A stretch of 64,000 nucleotides of DNA from Phlebopus portentosus (GCA_037892935.1 JAYXKI010000017.1:310001-374000); one strand, 5' to 3'; shown: positions 24,431 through 36,819, counted from the first letter of the stretch. Notes: a model not told the origin generated them from the letters alone. Translations and numbers: made by a program.

Positions 24431-25446
24431 TTTCTCCGAAGTACTCAGTATGCGCTTGATACGAGTGGCGCCTGATTAGAAGTCACTGTCTGAATATGAC
24501 TTTCTTAGGACCGTTTACTCTAACGGAAAGAAATAAAAGAAGCACGTCGGTAGTTAGCTTCAGAAAACTTGGCTTTGCATATCAGTAACCTACGGCATTC
24601 CCCCATACACGCAGAATGCTCAGCTTGCTGCCCAGAGTGCCAGTCTTTTGTTGGACAACCTGAGGTCGGAGTAAGAGAGAGGTTAAACTCTATTTGTAAG
24701 GACCAGATATTTATATGTGACCACATACTCACGTAATCAGACTTAGTCATACGCATATTATATTATTTACATATGGGAAATGACTTACTAGTAGGAAAGA
24801 AAAGTTGGACGTCGACGTCCCATATTTTTCTTAGAGCCTAATCTGCGCAAGGTTGTAGGACCAAGAGATCTGAGGTATCCGCTTGATTCTCGTCTTCATA
24901 TGATCATTTATTTTCACAGGAAAAAAACAAAAACAAAAGCACAATTAGCTTCCGATATGGCTAGGTTTGTATCAGTAACCTACAATATTCCAGTGCGCAT
25001 GATGCGCCAGTTATCCCTAGAAAGGTGCACGACAACGTATTCAGCATCGGTCATTCAGAGGATAACTTCAGAATAGAAGTGTCTCCACAGCAGATATCGC
25101 CTTCAGATGAGGAGCTCATTTGGCACGACAGGTCAACGCTGGACGTCTCGGTTAACATTATTTGCGCATCCGTGTAGGTAAACTACATTTCCAGTGTAGT
25201 CGGGTGTTTTCTTTCTTAACAGCGAACTACACGGACACGCGATAATCGCGTCAGTACGCAGTACTGAGCTTGCTGGTCAAGAGCTCAGTCCTGGTGGAAG
25301 ACTAGTAGAGAAAAGATATGTAATCGACTAAATGCCGACGTAACATAAGCCTAGGCACATTTCGTTCGACAACTCACATACTAGTACTTACTGCCATGCT
25401 CAGCTTTATCTTTATTACACGAGCACCGAGAGACACTCGTCGGCCT
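24431..25446. other. Intergenic region with a degenerate direct repeat
   Basis: No ORF with a recognisable product was found in this 1 kb between the acyltransferase start and the DUF952 stop. It contains two related ~45-bp stretches (near 24553-24600 and 24945-24990), listed separately. Confidence 0.45.
24553..24990. repeat. Degenerate direct repeat pair about 390 bp apart
   Basis: Both copies share TTAGCTTC-GA at the left and a perfect 14-mer TATCAGTAACCTAC (24580-24593 and 24970-24983 with the preceding base), with GGCTttG/GGCTaGG sequence between. A shared context longer than the 14-mer argues against chance. It may be an old duplication or the edge of a decayed mobile element; no ORF or inverted termini accompany it. 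Confidence 0.4.
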
Positions 25447-25960
25447 CTAATAGACTAGCCAGGAGTCAGCTTTCTTCAGCGCTTCATCCCAGTTTCCTCC
25501 ACCTTCTCCCTCGCAGCTCGTCTTCTCGATAATGTATACACCCTCAATTTCGTCTCTACCCAGATTTAAGCCATTATACAGATGCTAGATGTACCAAATC
25601 CATGGGCCCTCGTCGCATCAATCGCCAGTGTGAGATTCACGCCAAATCTCTACGCACCGGAAACATGCCCTCATCACCTCGCGGACCACAAACCTCCGCC
25701 TTCGGATCCTCCCATCGGATCTGGCTTTTCATCACATCGTACCGCAAACGAAGCACATACACCTTCGGATCATCCGCGAAGAAGAATTTGAGCGTGCCAG
25801 GAACTTGCCGTGCAGTCGAGAGGTGAATGAAGCCCGAGTTCTTATCAAGATCGCTCACGGGAAGGCGTTCCGGGAGTTCGTCGAAGGGAGGATCAGGCGC
25901 TGAGGATGGTACGAGCTTGTAGATGTACGTTGGTCCGCTGGAGTCAGACATTCTTGTCAT
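25447..25960 (-). CDS. DUF952 family protein
   Basis: Two exons, 25960 (or ATG 25951) to 25667 and 25584 to 25447, separated by an 82-nt GTGCGT..CTAG intron. The product is about 144 residues. The N-terminal exon gives GPTYIYKLVPSSAP, DLDKNSGFIHLSTARQVPGT and VCGPRGDEGMFP. The second exon restores the family end HLYNGLNLGRDEIEGVYII and a C-terminal tail ending WLVY. DUF952 proteins are small, cytosolic and of unknown biochemistry; the GFIHLS motif is the family hallmark. The first of the two nearby ATGs (25960) is chosen only because it is in frame and upstream. Confidence 0.86.
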
Positions 25961-26201
25961 TTCTCCGTGGGCTAGGTAGGTCAGGTAGGTCGATTGGCAG
26001 TAAGTAAGTGTATATACATACCCAACTGATCGACGTTGAAATTGTAACACTTTCCTAAACTGGTGCTCGGAGTCATTCATTCCATTCCGTTAGGATTATT
26101 ATTATTATTATCTATCGCTTTATGCTATATGATACAACTTCTTTCAAGTGCAATGCATTTCCGTCAACTCAATGTACAAACAGGTGGCGAGATCGCGCTC
26201 A

Positions 26202-26611
26202 TCAATCCTGCTTATTCAACTCCGCCGCCCGAGCCTTCAACTCGTCTTCGCTCTAGACACCAAACGTCATCAGCTCATCTCGCTCCCCAAGTACATCTTA
26301 AGGGAACAAAGTACTCACGGCAATGGGCTGGTCTTTCAGGTTCTCTGGAATGACGGGGCCAGGCGTCGAATTGTGCAGCGCGAACGCCGGGTCTCGAGCG
26401 GATTGCAAACCACCTCCGCCGCCTTGAAGGTCAGCTGGGTTGTTCGTCGTCTGAAAAAGAGGGATTAAGTAAGTCAGAATTCAACTAAGGACTTGTCCAG
26501 CACAGATAAAAGACGTACGGCTGGATGGGGCTGGATGGAGAACGAAGGCTCTGAGCCACTCTGGTTCTCTTGCTTCTTGGACTTCTTGAATTTATCAAAG
26601 ATTCCGGTCAT
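26202..26611 (-). CDS. Small conserved hypothetical protein (~93 aa)
   Basis: Three exons from ATG 26611: MTGIFDKFKKSKKQENQSG.., then after a GTACGT intron TTNNPADLQGGGGGLQ.., PGPVIPENLKDQPIA, and after a GTGAGT..CTAG intron SEDELKARAAELNKQD with TGA at 26204-26202. The final exon is an amphipathic helix (DELKARAAELNK). The middle is Gly- and Pro-rich. Phase is kept at both junctions, which supports a real gene too short to stand out as an ORF. I know of similar small fungal proteins ending in ..ELxARAAELNK but no function. A CRE-like site lies about 180 bp upstream. Confidence 0.7.
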
Positions 26612-27605
26612 CGTTGTGAACTTTCGATGGGACAAGGCGGGGAGTAATGTGCAGATGAGTTTATGAAGTAAAGGGTATGAAGGTTAAAAACAGTCGAGTC
26701 AAAGAAACTGGCTACTTATATGCACTGTGCGGACCTGTGCCTGGCACCTGCGGAGCGCAGCGCAGCCTTTGCTCCGTTACCAAATATAATGACGTCATCC
26801 TTATTTAGCTATTAGCAATATTAATCGCGATACTATTCAGAAATAAGCACAATATTAATAATACACTTTTCGAATCAAATAAGAGAATGCACGAGCAATG
26901 AAAGCCAGAAAACAATCAAGCCTCTCCATTTCTCTCTAAACAATATCCGGCTGTTCCGATGGATCTTCTCCTGCTGTGCTTTGTCTGCTAATAACAGGAG
27001 ACAACTGGGGAAATAGCCTCTTATTCATTGGTCACCCATCGCTTCTGCAAATGGGCACAGTCAATCGGAAGTAGTTTCCATTTGCCTGAAACCACCCATC
27101 TAGTCACCCGCGACAAATTTAACCCTCAACCAGATTTACATAGTCGACGACTTTTTGCAGCTCTCCAATAGAAACGTACCACAGAAATGTACTGGTCGAC
27201 TATCCCTGGTCGAGAGAAAGTTGCTGCTGTGCGCACAATCAATCAAAGAAGAAAAGTAGCCAGAGAAGCGACGACTTTGCTCATGGCTGAAAAACTATGT
27301 CACAATGTATCAGGTGAACCAGAATCAGGGAATAAATATTCCAGCAGAATTCCGCCATGCTTACACCGAATGATTTCACCACTCTTTCGTAGCCTTTCTG
27401 AAGTGAAAGGCTGGTCTCTGGTTCCAGATTATTATACAGTAAAAACACATTCCTAAATATATCTGCTCATGATTAGTGCTCGTTCTCTTAACTCGAATAG
27501 TCGGAAAGCTGATTCTTGTCGTATCTTTATTAAGCTACTCGATGAGTAAGAAAATCCGTGATACATACTTTGGAACAAACCCGAATACAAACTCTTTACT
27601 TAAAG
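26612..27605. other. Intergenic region, upstream of the small protein gene
   Basis: This holds the promoter of the minus-strand small gene on its left and the 3' flank of the F-box gene on its right. A + strand frame at 27187-27456 has no domain or splice partner and is not called. AT-rich around 26800-26880. Confidence 0.4.
26790..26797. promoter_or_regulatory. CRE-like palindrome TGACGTCA
   Basis: A perfect TGACGTCA palindrome sits 179 bp upstream of the start codon at 26611. This is the consensus bound by ATF/CREB-type bZIP factors (Atf1 family in fungi). One perfect 8-mer in 64 kb is expected about once by chance, so position is the only support. Confidence 0.35.
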
Positions 27606-29000
27606 TTAGCTAAATGTCTCTTCGGGCGGCCACCATTGAGGAAAGAGGGGAGGCTCGTCGCTTTCAGCTACCATGGAGTGCCCAGCCTGAAGGCCGTTCG
27701 CCACTCGTTCGTGCGTTTGTTGTCCGGGAATTAGCGGCAAATCTTCCTTTATGTCTACATCGCGAAACCGAACCCTCGTGAATGAGTCTGCGAGTTTCCA
27801 TCGGGATGTCAACATCGTATTGACAGCGTGCATAAAGGTTGACGGATCGTCACGAATTGAACGGTTTTCGAAAGAAAGACACTGGAGTGCAGGACACAAA
27901 ATGAGGCCCTTCGCATCCACATGCTCCGGAGAATCCTTGCTCATATCTGACACCGTGAGGGCCTCAAAAACACGCATTTCGGCATCTACGTTCCCGAGAT
28001 GTAGTATTTTGAGAGTAGACAAAAAACGGAGGGCTGTCAGTAGTGCAGCTTCGTCCTCACGGCACCACTGCAGGTGCAGGCACGTCAAATTGGGCATCGA
28101 GCGTCGAACGAAATTCAAAAATATTCCCGCCTCGATGTTGATACTACGATCGAGCTTGAGGGCCTTCAACGCAGGCAGGGTCAATTTATCGAGAAGGAAG
28201 AATGATGCACGATGAAGCTCGAGTTGAAGAGTACGAAGGTCGCACAAATGCAAAGGATACGCGTTAGGAAGAGGTGCGGCGTCCATAACAATTCCAATAG
28301 CACATAAATGTTCAATCCGTGGAGCGGTTCGCAAGAGCTTCCAGAACATATGACCGTCAAGACTATGCATGTGATGGACAAAAACCAGATGGCACGACGA
28401 CATGTGCCTATGTATAGAATCCCCGCAACCATTAAGCCTGAAGAAACCTCCGAGCCTAAGGTCACGAAGTTCTGAGGAGAGCGAAATGTCGACCTCAAAG
28501 GCTGTTTCATAATAGTCACAAGGCAACAACAGGGATAACGATGATAGGAGAGGTATATTATTCACGACCAAAACCCCAAGTAATTTGTCGTCCCAGCGAA
28601 TCTCGACGTTTCTCCATCGGTGCTGTTGTGAAAGTAGCGCCAAAATCATATGATTGGCCGCGCGATATAACGGTTCGTTCGAAGGAGTAACCTCTCCGAC
28701 GATCAGTCGATAGTTCAGAGGACAACTATCTGTTCTAAGTAGCCACGTATCAAAAATCTCCACAGCTGGGCTCCAAAAGGCGGATTGCGTGGATCGCATA
28801 GGACGATATCCATATGAATCTTCGAGTTTCATCTCGAGATACGACCATAACTCGCGAGACGACAAGGCCACGTCACGCCAGCGCCGACACACATGGGATA
28901 TATAAAGTGGATTAGGAGCGTATCGATGGGTACGTATATTCCGATCCTTAACGACTTCAAGGAAAATGTCGCATAAAATTTCAACGGGCATGCTCTCCAT
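27606..29000 (-). CDS. F-box protein with LRR-like repeats
   Basis: Single exon, 464 residues. The F-box lies at residues 2-50 (SMPVEILCDIFLEVVKD..YISHVCRRWRDVALSSRELW), the typical agaricomycete form. The rest holds irregular leucine-rich stretches (ELRDLRLGGFFRLN, LPALKALKLDRS, MPNLTCLHLQWC, LSTLKILHLGNVD) that could form a degenerate LRR solenoid for substrate binding. These proteins are a large, fast-evolving family in mushrooms and act as SCF ubiquitin-ligase adaptors; the target cannot be guessed. The tail (PLFPQWWPPEETFS) is Pro/Trp-rich. Confidence 0.88.
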   Translation of the reverse strand: MESMPVEILCDIFLEVVKDRNIRTHRYAPNPLYISHVCRRWRDVALSSRELWSYLEMKLEDSYGYRPMRSTQSAFWSPAVEIFDTWLLRTDSCPLNYRLIVGEVTPSNEPLYRAANHMILALLSQQHRWRNVEIRWDDKLLGVLVVNNIPLLSSLSLLLPCDYYETAFEVDISLSSELRDLRLGGFFRLNGCGDSIHRHMSSCHLVFVHHMHSLDGHMFWKLLRTAPRIEHLCAIGIVMDAAPLPNAYPLHLCDLRTLQLELHRASFFLLDKLTLPALKALKLDRSINIEAGIFLNFVRRSMPNLTCLHLQWCREDEAALLTALRFLSTLKILHLGNVDAEMRVFEALTVSDMSKDSPEHVDAKGLILCPALQCLSFENRSIRDDPSTFMHAVNTMLTSRWKLADSFTRVRFRDVDIKEDLPLIPGQQTHERVANGLQAGHSMVAESDEPPLFPQWWPPEETFS

Positions 29001-29462
29001 GACGAGCCAACGCCTGACAGCTTAAAGTTGATAAGTGAACCAATGATGTCTGATATCTTAAATATTTTGCGTCAGTATTCGGGCAAAGAACATAGTACTA
29101 GAGCGCATTAGCATACTCACGAGCGGAGCTTCGGCTGCTTATGGAGTGTGCTTCAAGATGGTGGTTACGAGTCAAAGAATAAAACCTCAGCCAGAAACTG
29201 TTTATTTTAGTAATAGTATTATATAAGTAGTCTGATCGACACGCGAATCACCGTCGATCATTCTCCTATTCTCGAAGGAATTTCTTTAGGCAATTGCCTA
29301 TATGCTTATTGGTTGGGTTTACTTTCATACAAATACGATAATACAAAAGCATCGGACACAAAATGATCAGGAATGCATTGCCGCAGGAGAGAAGCAGAGA
29401 CATCATGGTCACAACAGGGATTGATTTTCGCCTTTTATCTTCTGCGGAGGAACCTCGTTTGC
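29001..29462. other. Intergenic region
   Basis: This separates the F-box start (29000) from the calmodulin stop (29463), both on the minus strand, so it should hold the F-box promoter and the calmodulin 3' UTR. No ORF or repeat is supported. Confidence 0.4.
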
Positions 29463-30494
<1,032 letters not shown>

Positions 30495-31346
30495 GTCTAG
30501 AGATTAAAAAGGTGTCTGATAGAGGCCGTAAGAGATGGTTGTATCGAATGTTGACCCAACAAGTCGTTGGTTAAGTAGTGGTAGGAGATCAAGGGCAAGG
30601 GCTTGAATAGTAAGTACCGTGACCGCTTGATGGTTGCCGCTCCATTAGATGAGGGGCAGTCGATCTTTTCGGAAATCTCCGGTTGTTTCTCCGCTTCCAT
30701 CAAATTGCCTGTCCTAGAGGTGCACCAAAATATTCACTTTCTGTTTCTCGCACCGCAGAAAGAAAAGAATTCTCATAAATATCGTATCCCCATATTCTAC
30801 CGTTTTCCTTTCATCAATCTCAGCGGACGAACATTTCTTTTCATGGGTGTTTGTACTGGAATGCTATTTATAACGGCTGTGCCAAGAGGTATCGGCACCA
30901 ATATTGGATAGTGTCATTATACAATACTTTTTGTTTTGTTTACAAAAGCGATTTTCTTTTGACGCCCGATCAGCATGTCTGTGTGGCCTGTGCATGAGCA
31001 GTTGCTATCAAGGACGGAAGTAAAGTCCTGCACAGGCAAGAACCATACACAGCCGCATTTTGTAGGGAAAATGTCATAAATATTATCTACCCTGTCCAGT
31101 GAAATATACAGTGAAAACGCACAGGAAAAATTGAAACTGAACTGTTGGAAAGTATGTATGTAACGTTGGAGGTTGAAGAGGGGTATGGGAAAAACTCGAA
31201 TAGTCATTTGCTTAGTTCCGTCTGCTCTGGCCCGGACTATTGCAAATCAGCAGTGCACAACATCATCTCCAACGCCCAGTCTTCCAAGCCACGAAGGGCT
31301 AAGGCCCTGGGTGAGGCGCTCCGTCACCCACCTTTCCCCCATCCCT
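30495..31346. other. Calmodulin promoter / WASP 3' flank
   Basis: No coding region is supported in these 850 bp. The calmodulin promoter lies to the left (minus-strand start at 30494) and the WASP gene ends at 31347. Short frames here lack domains. Confidence 0.4.
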
Positions 31347-33215
31347 TCAGTCCCATTCCTCTTCATCATCCTCATCATCGCTTTCACCAAGCTTCTTATT
31401 CCTCTGAGTGAGCGCAGCAGCTAGGGCCGCGGCAAGGTCTCCACCGCCTCCCCCGGTAGCAGCAGGAGTAGAAGCAGACGACTCTTCCGCCGCCGCCGCC
31501 GCCACTCCACCTCCAGTGCCGCCAGGTGAACCAGGTGACGCAACACGTCCAACAGCAACAGGCTGACTTTCCTTGGGACCCTCGGTCTTGCGGAGTGAAT
31601 GTACACCCTTACCCTGGATTGATTGAAGTAAAGCAGATCTTCCGTCTTGTGCCGGAGGCAAACTCGCAGTAACCGGAGGCGGCGCACTACCAGCTGGTGG
31701 AGGCGGAGGAGGCGGAGGGTTTCCTACGGGAGGTGGTGGGGGAGGCGGTGGAGGTGCCACTACTGCAGGTGGCGCTGGGGGAGGCGGTGGAGGCGGAGGA
31801 GGCGCCGCCAAGCCATTCGGAACCGGGGGCGGGATGGGCGGACGAGATGGTGGCGCGGGGGGAGCCGGAGGTGGAGGAGACGTTGCACTAGGAGTCGGAC
31901 GAGTAGGCGGGGGCGGCGGGGGAGCCGGCGGAGCAGGAGCCGATGAAACTGACGGCGGCGCTGGCGGAGAAGGCGGAGGCGGAGCGGCGGGAGGCGCAGT
32001 AGTAGGCTTCACCGGAGACTCGACAGGCGTTTGCACCGACGCGACCGAATCCTGATGGCCATGCGCTCCCCTTCGTGGTACGGGCGGCGCGGGAGGCTTC
32101 TGGGCCTTCTGCTGAGATTTCCTGCGTACAGCAGGCGCGGGTCCGGGTGGCAGTGGAGGCTTCTGACTCGTTTTCTTCGCAGCACCATTGGTGGATGCAC
32201 TCGAAATCGCTTTGGGTTGCTTGGGAGCCTGCGCATCGCGTACGAAGTCCTTAATAAAGTCCATATTCTGAGCAATGAGATCACGATCGACACCGTGCTG
32301 CTCCAGCTGCTGTAAGAACGCCATCCATGATGGGTCCACGTTGTCGGATGTAAAGCCCTTCTCCGGGTCGTACCCCATGTGTGAGATGTGCCTAAACGAG
32401 CCCGCCTGAGGGCCGGATATCATAGACTTGTTGATCTTTGAGCTCTTTGAGCCTTTCGGCTTCTTCTTGGAGCTGGATTCTGCTTTAGCTTTGCCTGTGG
32501 ATAGCAAGAGTCAGCAAAACGCAAGTGAGTTACGTTGAAGAATGAACACGGCGAAAAAAAAGCTCGGTATATATAGTTCAGATGCTTCGGCCCATCAGGA
32601 TAAGAGGCTAAGGCCCATAAAGACGGCTGCGGTAAGGACTAGCCCCTTAGCTTCTTGCACAGAGTCTGCATCCGTATCTGCATCGGCCTTCGGCCACAAC
32701 TGCTTCGAATCCAACCTCTCACAAAACTCGCCGTATCTGACCCCGTTAACTAAACAATGTAGCCATACGTACCGAAGACATTCTTCTTCTTCGTGACTAT
32801 TTTCATGAATGAGTTTGCTTCGTTTTCATCCGAGTAGACCAGGCCGATCATGCAATCCTATAATTTAGTATCAGTACGAAGCCCCATATTGTATTGAGCT
32901 GGAATCGCGCACATCGCCTGCAAATGAGTGAAAGAAAGGCCTGTCCTCATTCAAGGTGAAACCTTCATAGAGTTCATGTTCCCAGAGAACGCCTGTAGTG
33001 CCCTGGAGGTCTACGAGACGGAAATAGTACAACCCATTACTCTTATCCTTGACGAAGGCCAGTCCGCCTTGTCTTCCAGAGAACGTCCATGCATTCGGAT
33101 CCGGGTGAGCATAGTATATACGAGCAACGGTTGCCATGAGAATCTTGTTGTTCGCAGAAAGGACACTCTTGACTTTGGCCTTCTCATCGGCCGTCATCGT
33201 TGATTGGAAAGGCAT
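31347..33215 (-). CDS. LAS17: WASP / Las17 family actin-nucleation promoting factor
   Basis: Three exons (33215 to about 32912, about 32857 to 32773, 32494 to 31347), about 515 residues. In order: WH1/EVH1 domain (MPFQSTMTADEKAKVKSVL..NKILMATVARIYYAHPD..LAFVKDKSNGLYYFRLVD..VLWEHELYEGF), basic stretch (SSSKKKPKGSKSSK), CRIB/GBD-like segment (ISGPQAGSFRHISHMGYD at the start of exon 3), a long polyproline region with runs of 8-10 Pro, a WH2 motif (RSALLQSIQGKGVHSLRK) and an acidic tail ending EDDEEEWD. WASP activates the Arp2/3 complex at endocytic patches; WH1 binds WIP/verprolin, polyproline binds SH3 proteins and profilin. The second intron (278 nt) is far longer than the ~50-nt norm. It lies directly downstream of the WH1-like kinases. 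Confidence 0.94.
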
Positions 33216-33434
33216 CGTGTTCGCGGGCGCAGCACGCAGCAACGTCGAGGGTTTGCCTAGGACAGCACAGCTGGACACCTAAGCGCTGAGAGCGGGGAAG
33301 TGGGTGAAGGGTGAGATTCGCTGAACGTGTCCGCCTCGAGCTTTCCTCTCAAAACTTCGTAGCACGAGTTCAAGCAGCACGAGGAGAGACAAGAGACCGA
33401 ATTTGATTATGTAAACGTTCCATATACGGAAGTT

Positions 33435-35511
33435 TTATTCGACAACTACAGACCCATCTTTACTTGAAGAGCAACCACTACCGTCCAGTTTGCCCAGTTT
33501 ACGCAATGCTTTTTTTGCCGAAATTCTGTCTTCTGGGCATCTTTCCCAGCATCCGTCTATCGTACTCCAGAGTTCGTGAGAGCATTCGGGATGCGCTGGC
33601 CTTTCTGGAAGCTCGTTCTTGTGAACGGCTACCGTTCTGGTTGGTGTAGTTGCATCGGGAAAGGGCAACTCTCCCGTCAAGATCTACAGAAAATTAACTC
33701 ATCCGTTGACTATGCTCCTTTCGAGGTATGTAGATGACTCACCTCTATGACAAACATGCCAAAAGCCCACATATCCGATTTCTGGGTGCGCTTCGCGAAT
33801 TCATCCTCAAGTAACTCCGGGGCCTTCCATCTGGCATTTCCGGCTCGCTGGATGGAAGTTGATGGCTGCTCATCAAGTAGCTCATCATTTGCCGTCAGCC
33901 CGAAGTCACTAATCAAAGGGGTCCCTTCGTCGGAAATGAGGATATTATGCTATAGTACATGCAATTTGTCAGTGCTCCATAGGAACCTACTTCTCATCTT
34001 ACGGCTTTCATATCTCCATGGACGAAGTGACGCCTGTGCATGTACTCCAAGCCTTTTAAAGTACCATAAATCTGGTCAGGCGAGGTAAGTATACATGGCC
34101 ATATCAATCAAACTTGACGGACTCACAATAGGAAACCGCGGGACGTAAGGATTGTCACGGATGTAATCAAGACTATTCCCATTTTCCATCCAAGGAAAGA
34201 CTAGGCATGCCCCCAGTTTCCCCGTAATGGCAACACCTTTGAACTTCATGATGTTGGGATGTTGCATGCGTGCGCAGAGCATGGCGATGACAACCTCTGT
34301 TTGAAAGCGCTGTATGCAAATGGACGTTAGGTACATATTTACGTCTCACTGTTTGATAACTTGCCTTTGATTCTTTCATTTTAATTTTTTCAAAAAAGCT
34401 ACGTGAGGAACTCAGCTTAATCTGTTTAATGGCGACGCCTTCGCCATTTAGTTTCCCTTGACGAATTGTGCCAAATCCACCATCATCCTTCGGGGTGGCA
34501 CTAATATCGGTCAAATCAGACGTGACGTCGGGAATCTCATGTGCTTTGCCACCAATCGTCGCTTTCCAAGGTCCGCGCTGGCGCTTTCTCAGAGTCGGAA
34601 AACGCATATGCCAAGACCCAGACCTTGTAGGAGACAGTGCTCCTGGATATGATGATATGCGCGCGTCAACAACCTCATCTGGGGCAATGTCTTCCCCTGT
34701 CGGCGGATGGTTACCAATCTTCGGAGGTGCGGATGTAAGAGTGGGTGAAGAAATTGGCATATGCTCTAACCAATGTTCCACCTTTCCAGTGGTATCTGTT
34801 CGCCTGCTGTCCGAGTGCCCATCAGAACCTTGTAATAGCTGTCTGACGAGCGGGACAGTATTGCGACGCTTCTCGACTCCGGCCCCGGTTGCTGATACAA
34901 ACGCTCGAATTCGTGTGCCAGGAGCCGAGACTGCCTCGTTTATCTTCGGCATTTGACGGATGTCACCTGTGATCTCTTGCGGTGACGACACGAGCTCATC
35001 ATTCGCACTTGTTTCCAGTTCTTCCCTTCTGCCAGTTCGTTTGGTCAGTCGTCTGAAGGCCTTTGGATTGTTGACACTTTTTATAATGAGCTCTGCCACT
35101 TCCTCTTGGCCGTCATCAAAAATTATCTCGACGGATTCATCCGCTTCCTACAATGAAGAAAAATATCAGTGTTGCTTCAGGGAACAAGCGGAGAGACGTA
35201 CCGTGACGTTTAGATGATATGAATGGCATGAAGGACCGTCGATTCGTTGGAGTCTGGATTCCGGGGTCACGGTCTGGAACCATAACGGATCGCCATGAGT
35301 CGTACTGAGCAACATCAACGCAAGTCGATTAGTGGACGTTTCACGCAGTAATGCCAAAGCGCCGTTTTGAAGCATTTGATTGCTGAGCACAGTCGCTCGC
35401 GCAGTCATTTGTAAAGCTCCAACCAGGTATCTGCGAAACGGAGGTAGTCACGATGTTGTTTTCCGCTGAGCTCAGAGGGCGATGAAGGTAACTCGAAGTT
35501 GGGGAAGCCAT
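33435..35511 (-). CDS. WH1-like domain / TKL-type protein kinase fusion (copy A), 5' end uncertain
   Basis: The kinase half is clear: Gly loop DGGFGTIRQGKL, VAIKQIKL, helix C RFQTEVVIAMLCAR, hinge VFPWMENGNSLDYI, catalytic loop FVHGDMKA|HNILIS (intron inside), DFG in LISDFGLTAND, WKAPELLEDEF, KSDMWAFGMFVIEI, and the C-lobe ending at 33435. Ahead of it is a WH1-like region: QMTARATVLSNQ, GALALLRETSTNRLALMLL and, after a phase-0 intron, ESVEIIFDDGQEEVAELI. The segment IGGKAHEIPDVTSDL links the two. The likely start at 35511 (MASPTSSYLHRPLSSAENN) resembles copy B, but joining it to the WH1 region needs a 1-nt frame change near 35435 with no good intron. So the gene is either damaged, has another first exon, or starts lower down. 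Tyrosine-kinase-like; HGD replaces HRD. Confidence 0.72.
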
Positions 35512-36176
35512 TGGAATAATTTGATACGAGATGCAGGTTGGTTGGAGCAATCCAGCGCTAACGTCGCTATTAAATATTCGCAGACACGCGAGCGGTCTCC
35601 TCAAAGTAGACTGTACTCCTGAGACCCACAGAAGCCCTTGGCGCTTATTCGTCCAAATTGAAAAAAGGCGCCTGGAAGTCCTCGCCATTTGAGGTCGATA
35701 TGACAAAAATGGACCATATATTAAAAGCTTGCCATTCACTAAAGCAAGCGAAATGTCATCTTGAAGCAAAGCTAGCACCATACTTGATACAGAACCAGAG
35801 ACACCTGCATGTTGTACATGCATCGCACCGCCTGTTCAAGGTCCTGAGCATAGCCCATAAGTATTCACACCACTCTGGGCCGCCGTGCGCATGGCGGTGC
35901 GATAAGCTCCATCGATATGGGACTTCGAAATACCTTCTAAGTTCTCGTAAAGCCTTCGATTGTTCAAGGTCTTACATGTCTGATGCGCAAGGCGTGTAAG
36001 AATAGAACCTAATAAGGGTCTTTCATCGCCATCTCGTTCATTAGCCTGGAACCCTTGGTGCACGATTACAATGTGTAATTACGAGCTAGAAGCAGTGCGA
36101 TTCGCAATCGCCTGGACTGCGCCTGGATTGCAGGTTGCGCGATATTTGCTGATGGACACGATTCAGGATCTGAGAA

Positions 36177-36459
36177 TCAGTTTTCCCACAGTGCATCAGT
36201 GCACTTTTGAAATCGCTCGAGCTTGTACTTCCGGACTGTGTTGAGGATATCTTCACCCGTGAACGGGCGATCTCCCGTCAAAAGGCGCAATGAATGGCCC
36301 GTCACGCTGCTCACGCGTCAATAAGAACAAGGACCACTCACTCACTTCAATGATAGTCGTTGAAGTTATTGTGGGTGAAATGTCGTGATCATCCGTGTCA
36401 GCGGGGGGCGTCAAGCCGAAGTCAGACAGTAGGGGTCCTCCATAGTTTAAAATCTCCAA
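36177..36459 (-). pseudogene. Kinase relic (copy C)
   Basis: The fragment starts with ILNYGGPLLSDFGLTPPA, matching the DFG region of copies A and B. It then passes directly to TIIEV at an exon end; after a GTGAGT..CAG intron it continues LLTGDRPFTGEDIL..DALWEN and stops. The activation segment with the APE motif and helix F is missing, and the stop cuts the C-lobe at the point where copy B reads LWELVLKCWA. No N-lobe or WH1 part is found upstream. This is best explained as a partly deleted tandem duplicate of the neighbouring kinases. Confidence 0.6.
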
Positions 36460-36819
36460 GATAAAGGAATTATCAGCATTGCTTTGTTATTGAATGATAG
36501 AAAACTGTTCTGACAGCCTTTTATCTATCCGATGTCTAAGCATAGAGAGTCTGGCAGCGAGGCACGCACAACTTGCGTTTCGTAATAGTAGTTAAAGTAC
36601 CTAATGAAGATTATTCTAACACTTCAAACTTGATTCGAGCGCAAGGAAAGATCGTGACAAAATGCTTTGTACAAATTTGCGATCAACGACTGTCTTGATG
36701 CAAAGGAAATCAATTCAGAGAATCCTGTTACAAATCGAGCTTCTGATGCCGCACTTAAATGTGGATTGAATTTGATAGCTGTCGGGCCATGGAACCTATT
36801 ACAACGGAATAGTGCGCAA

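Noticed and set aside
27187..27456. 89-codon + strand frame
   Set aside because: No recognisable motif, no introns leading to or from it, atypical of the neighbouring genes.
31647..32055. Arg/Gly-rich + strand frames
   Set aside because: Mirror of the WASP polyproline codons (GGC/GGA runs); not coding.
35530..35823. Possible extra WH1 remnant (RRLFSIWTNKRQGLLWVSGV)
   Set aside because: GLLW and its spacing recall WH1, but the rest does not align convincingly and the frame is interrupted; it may instead be an upstream exon of kinase A.
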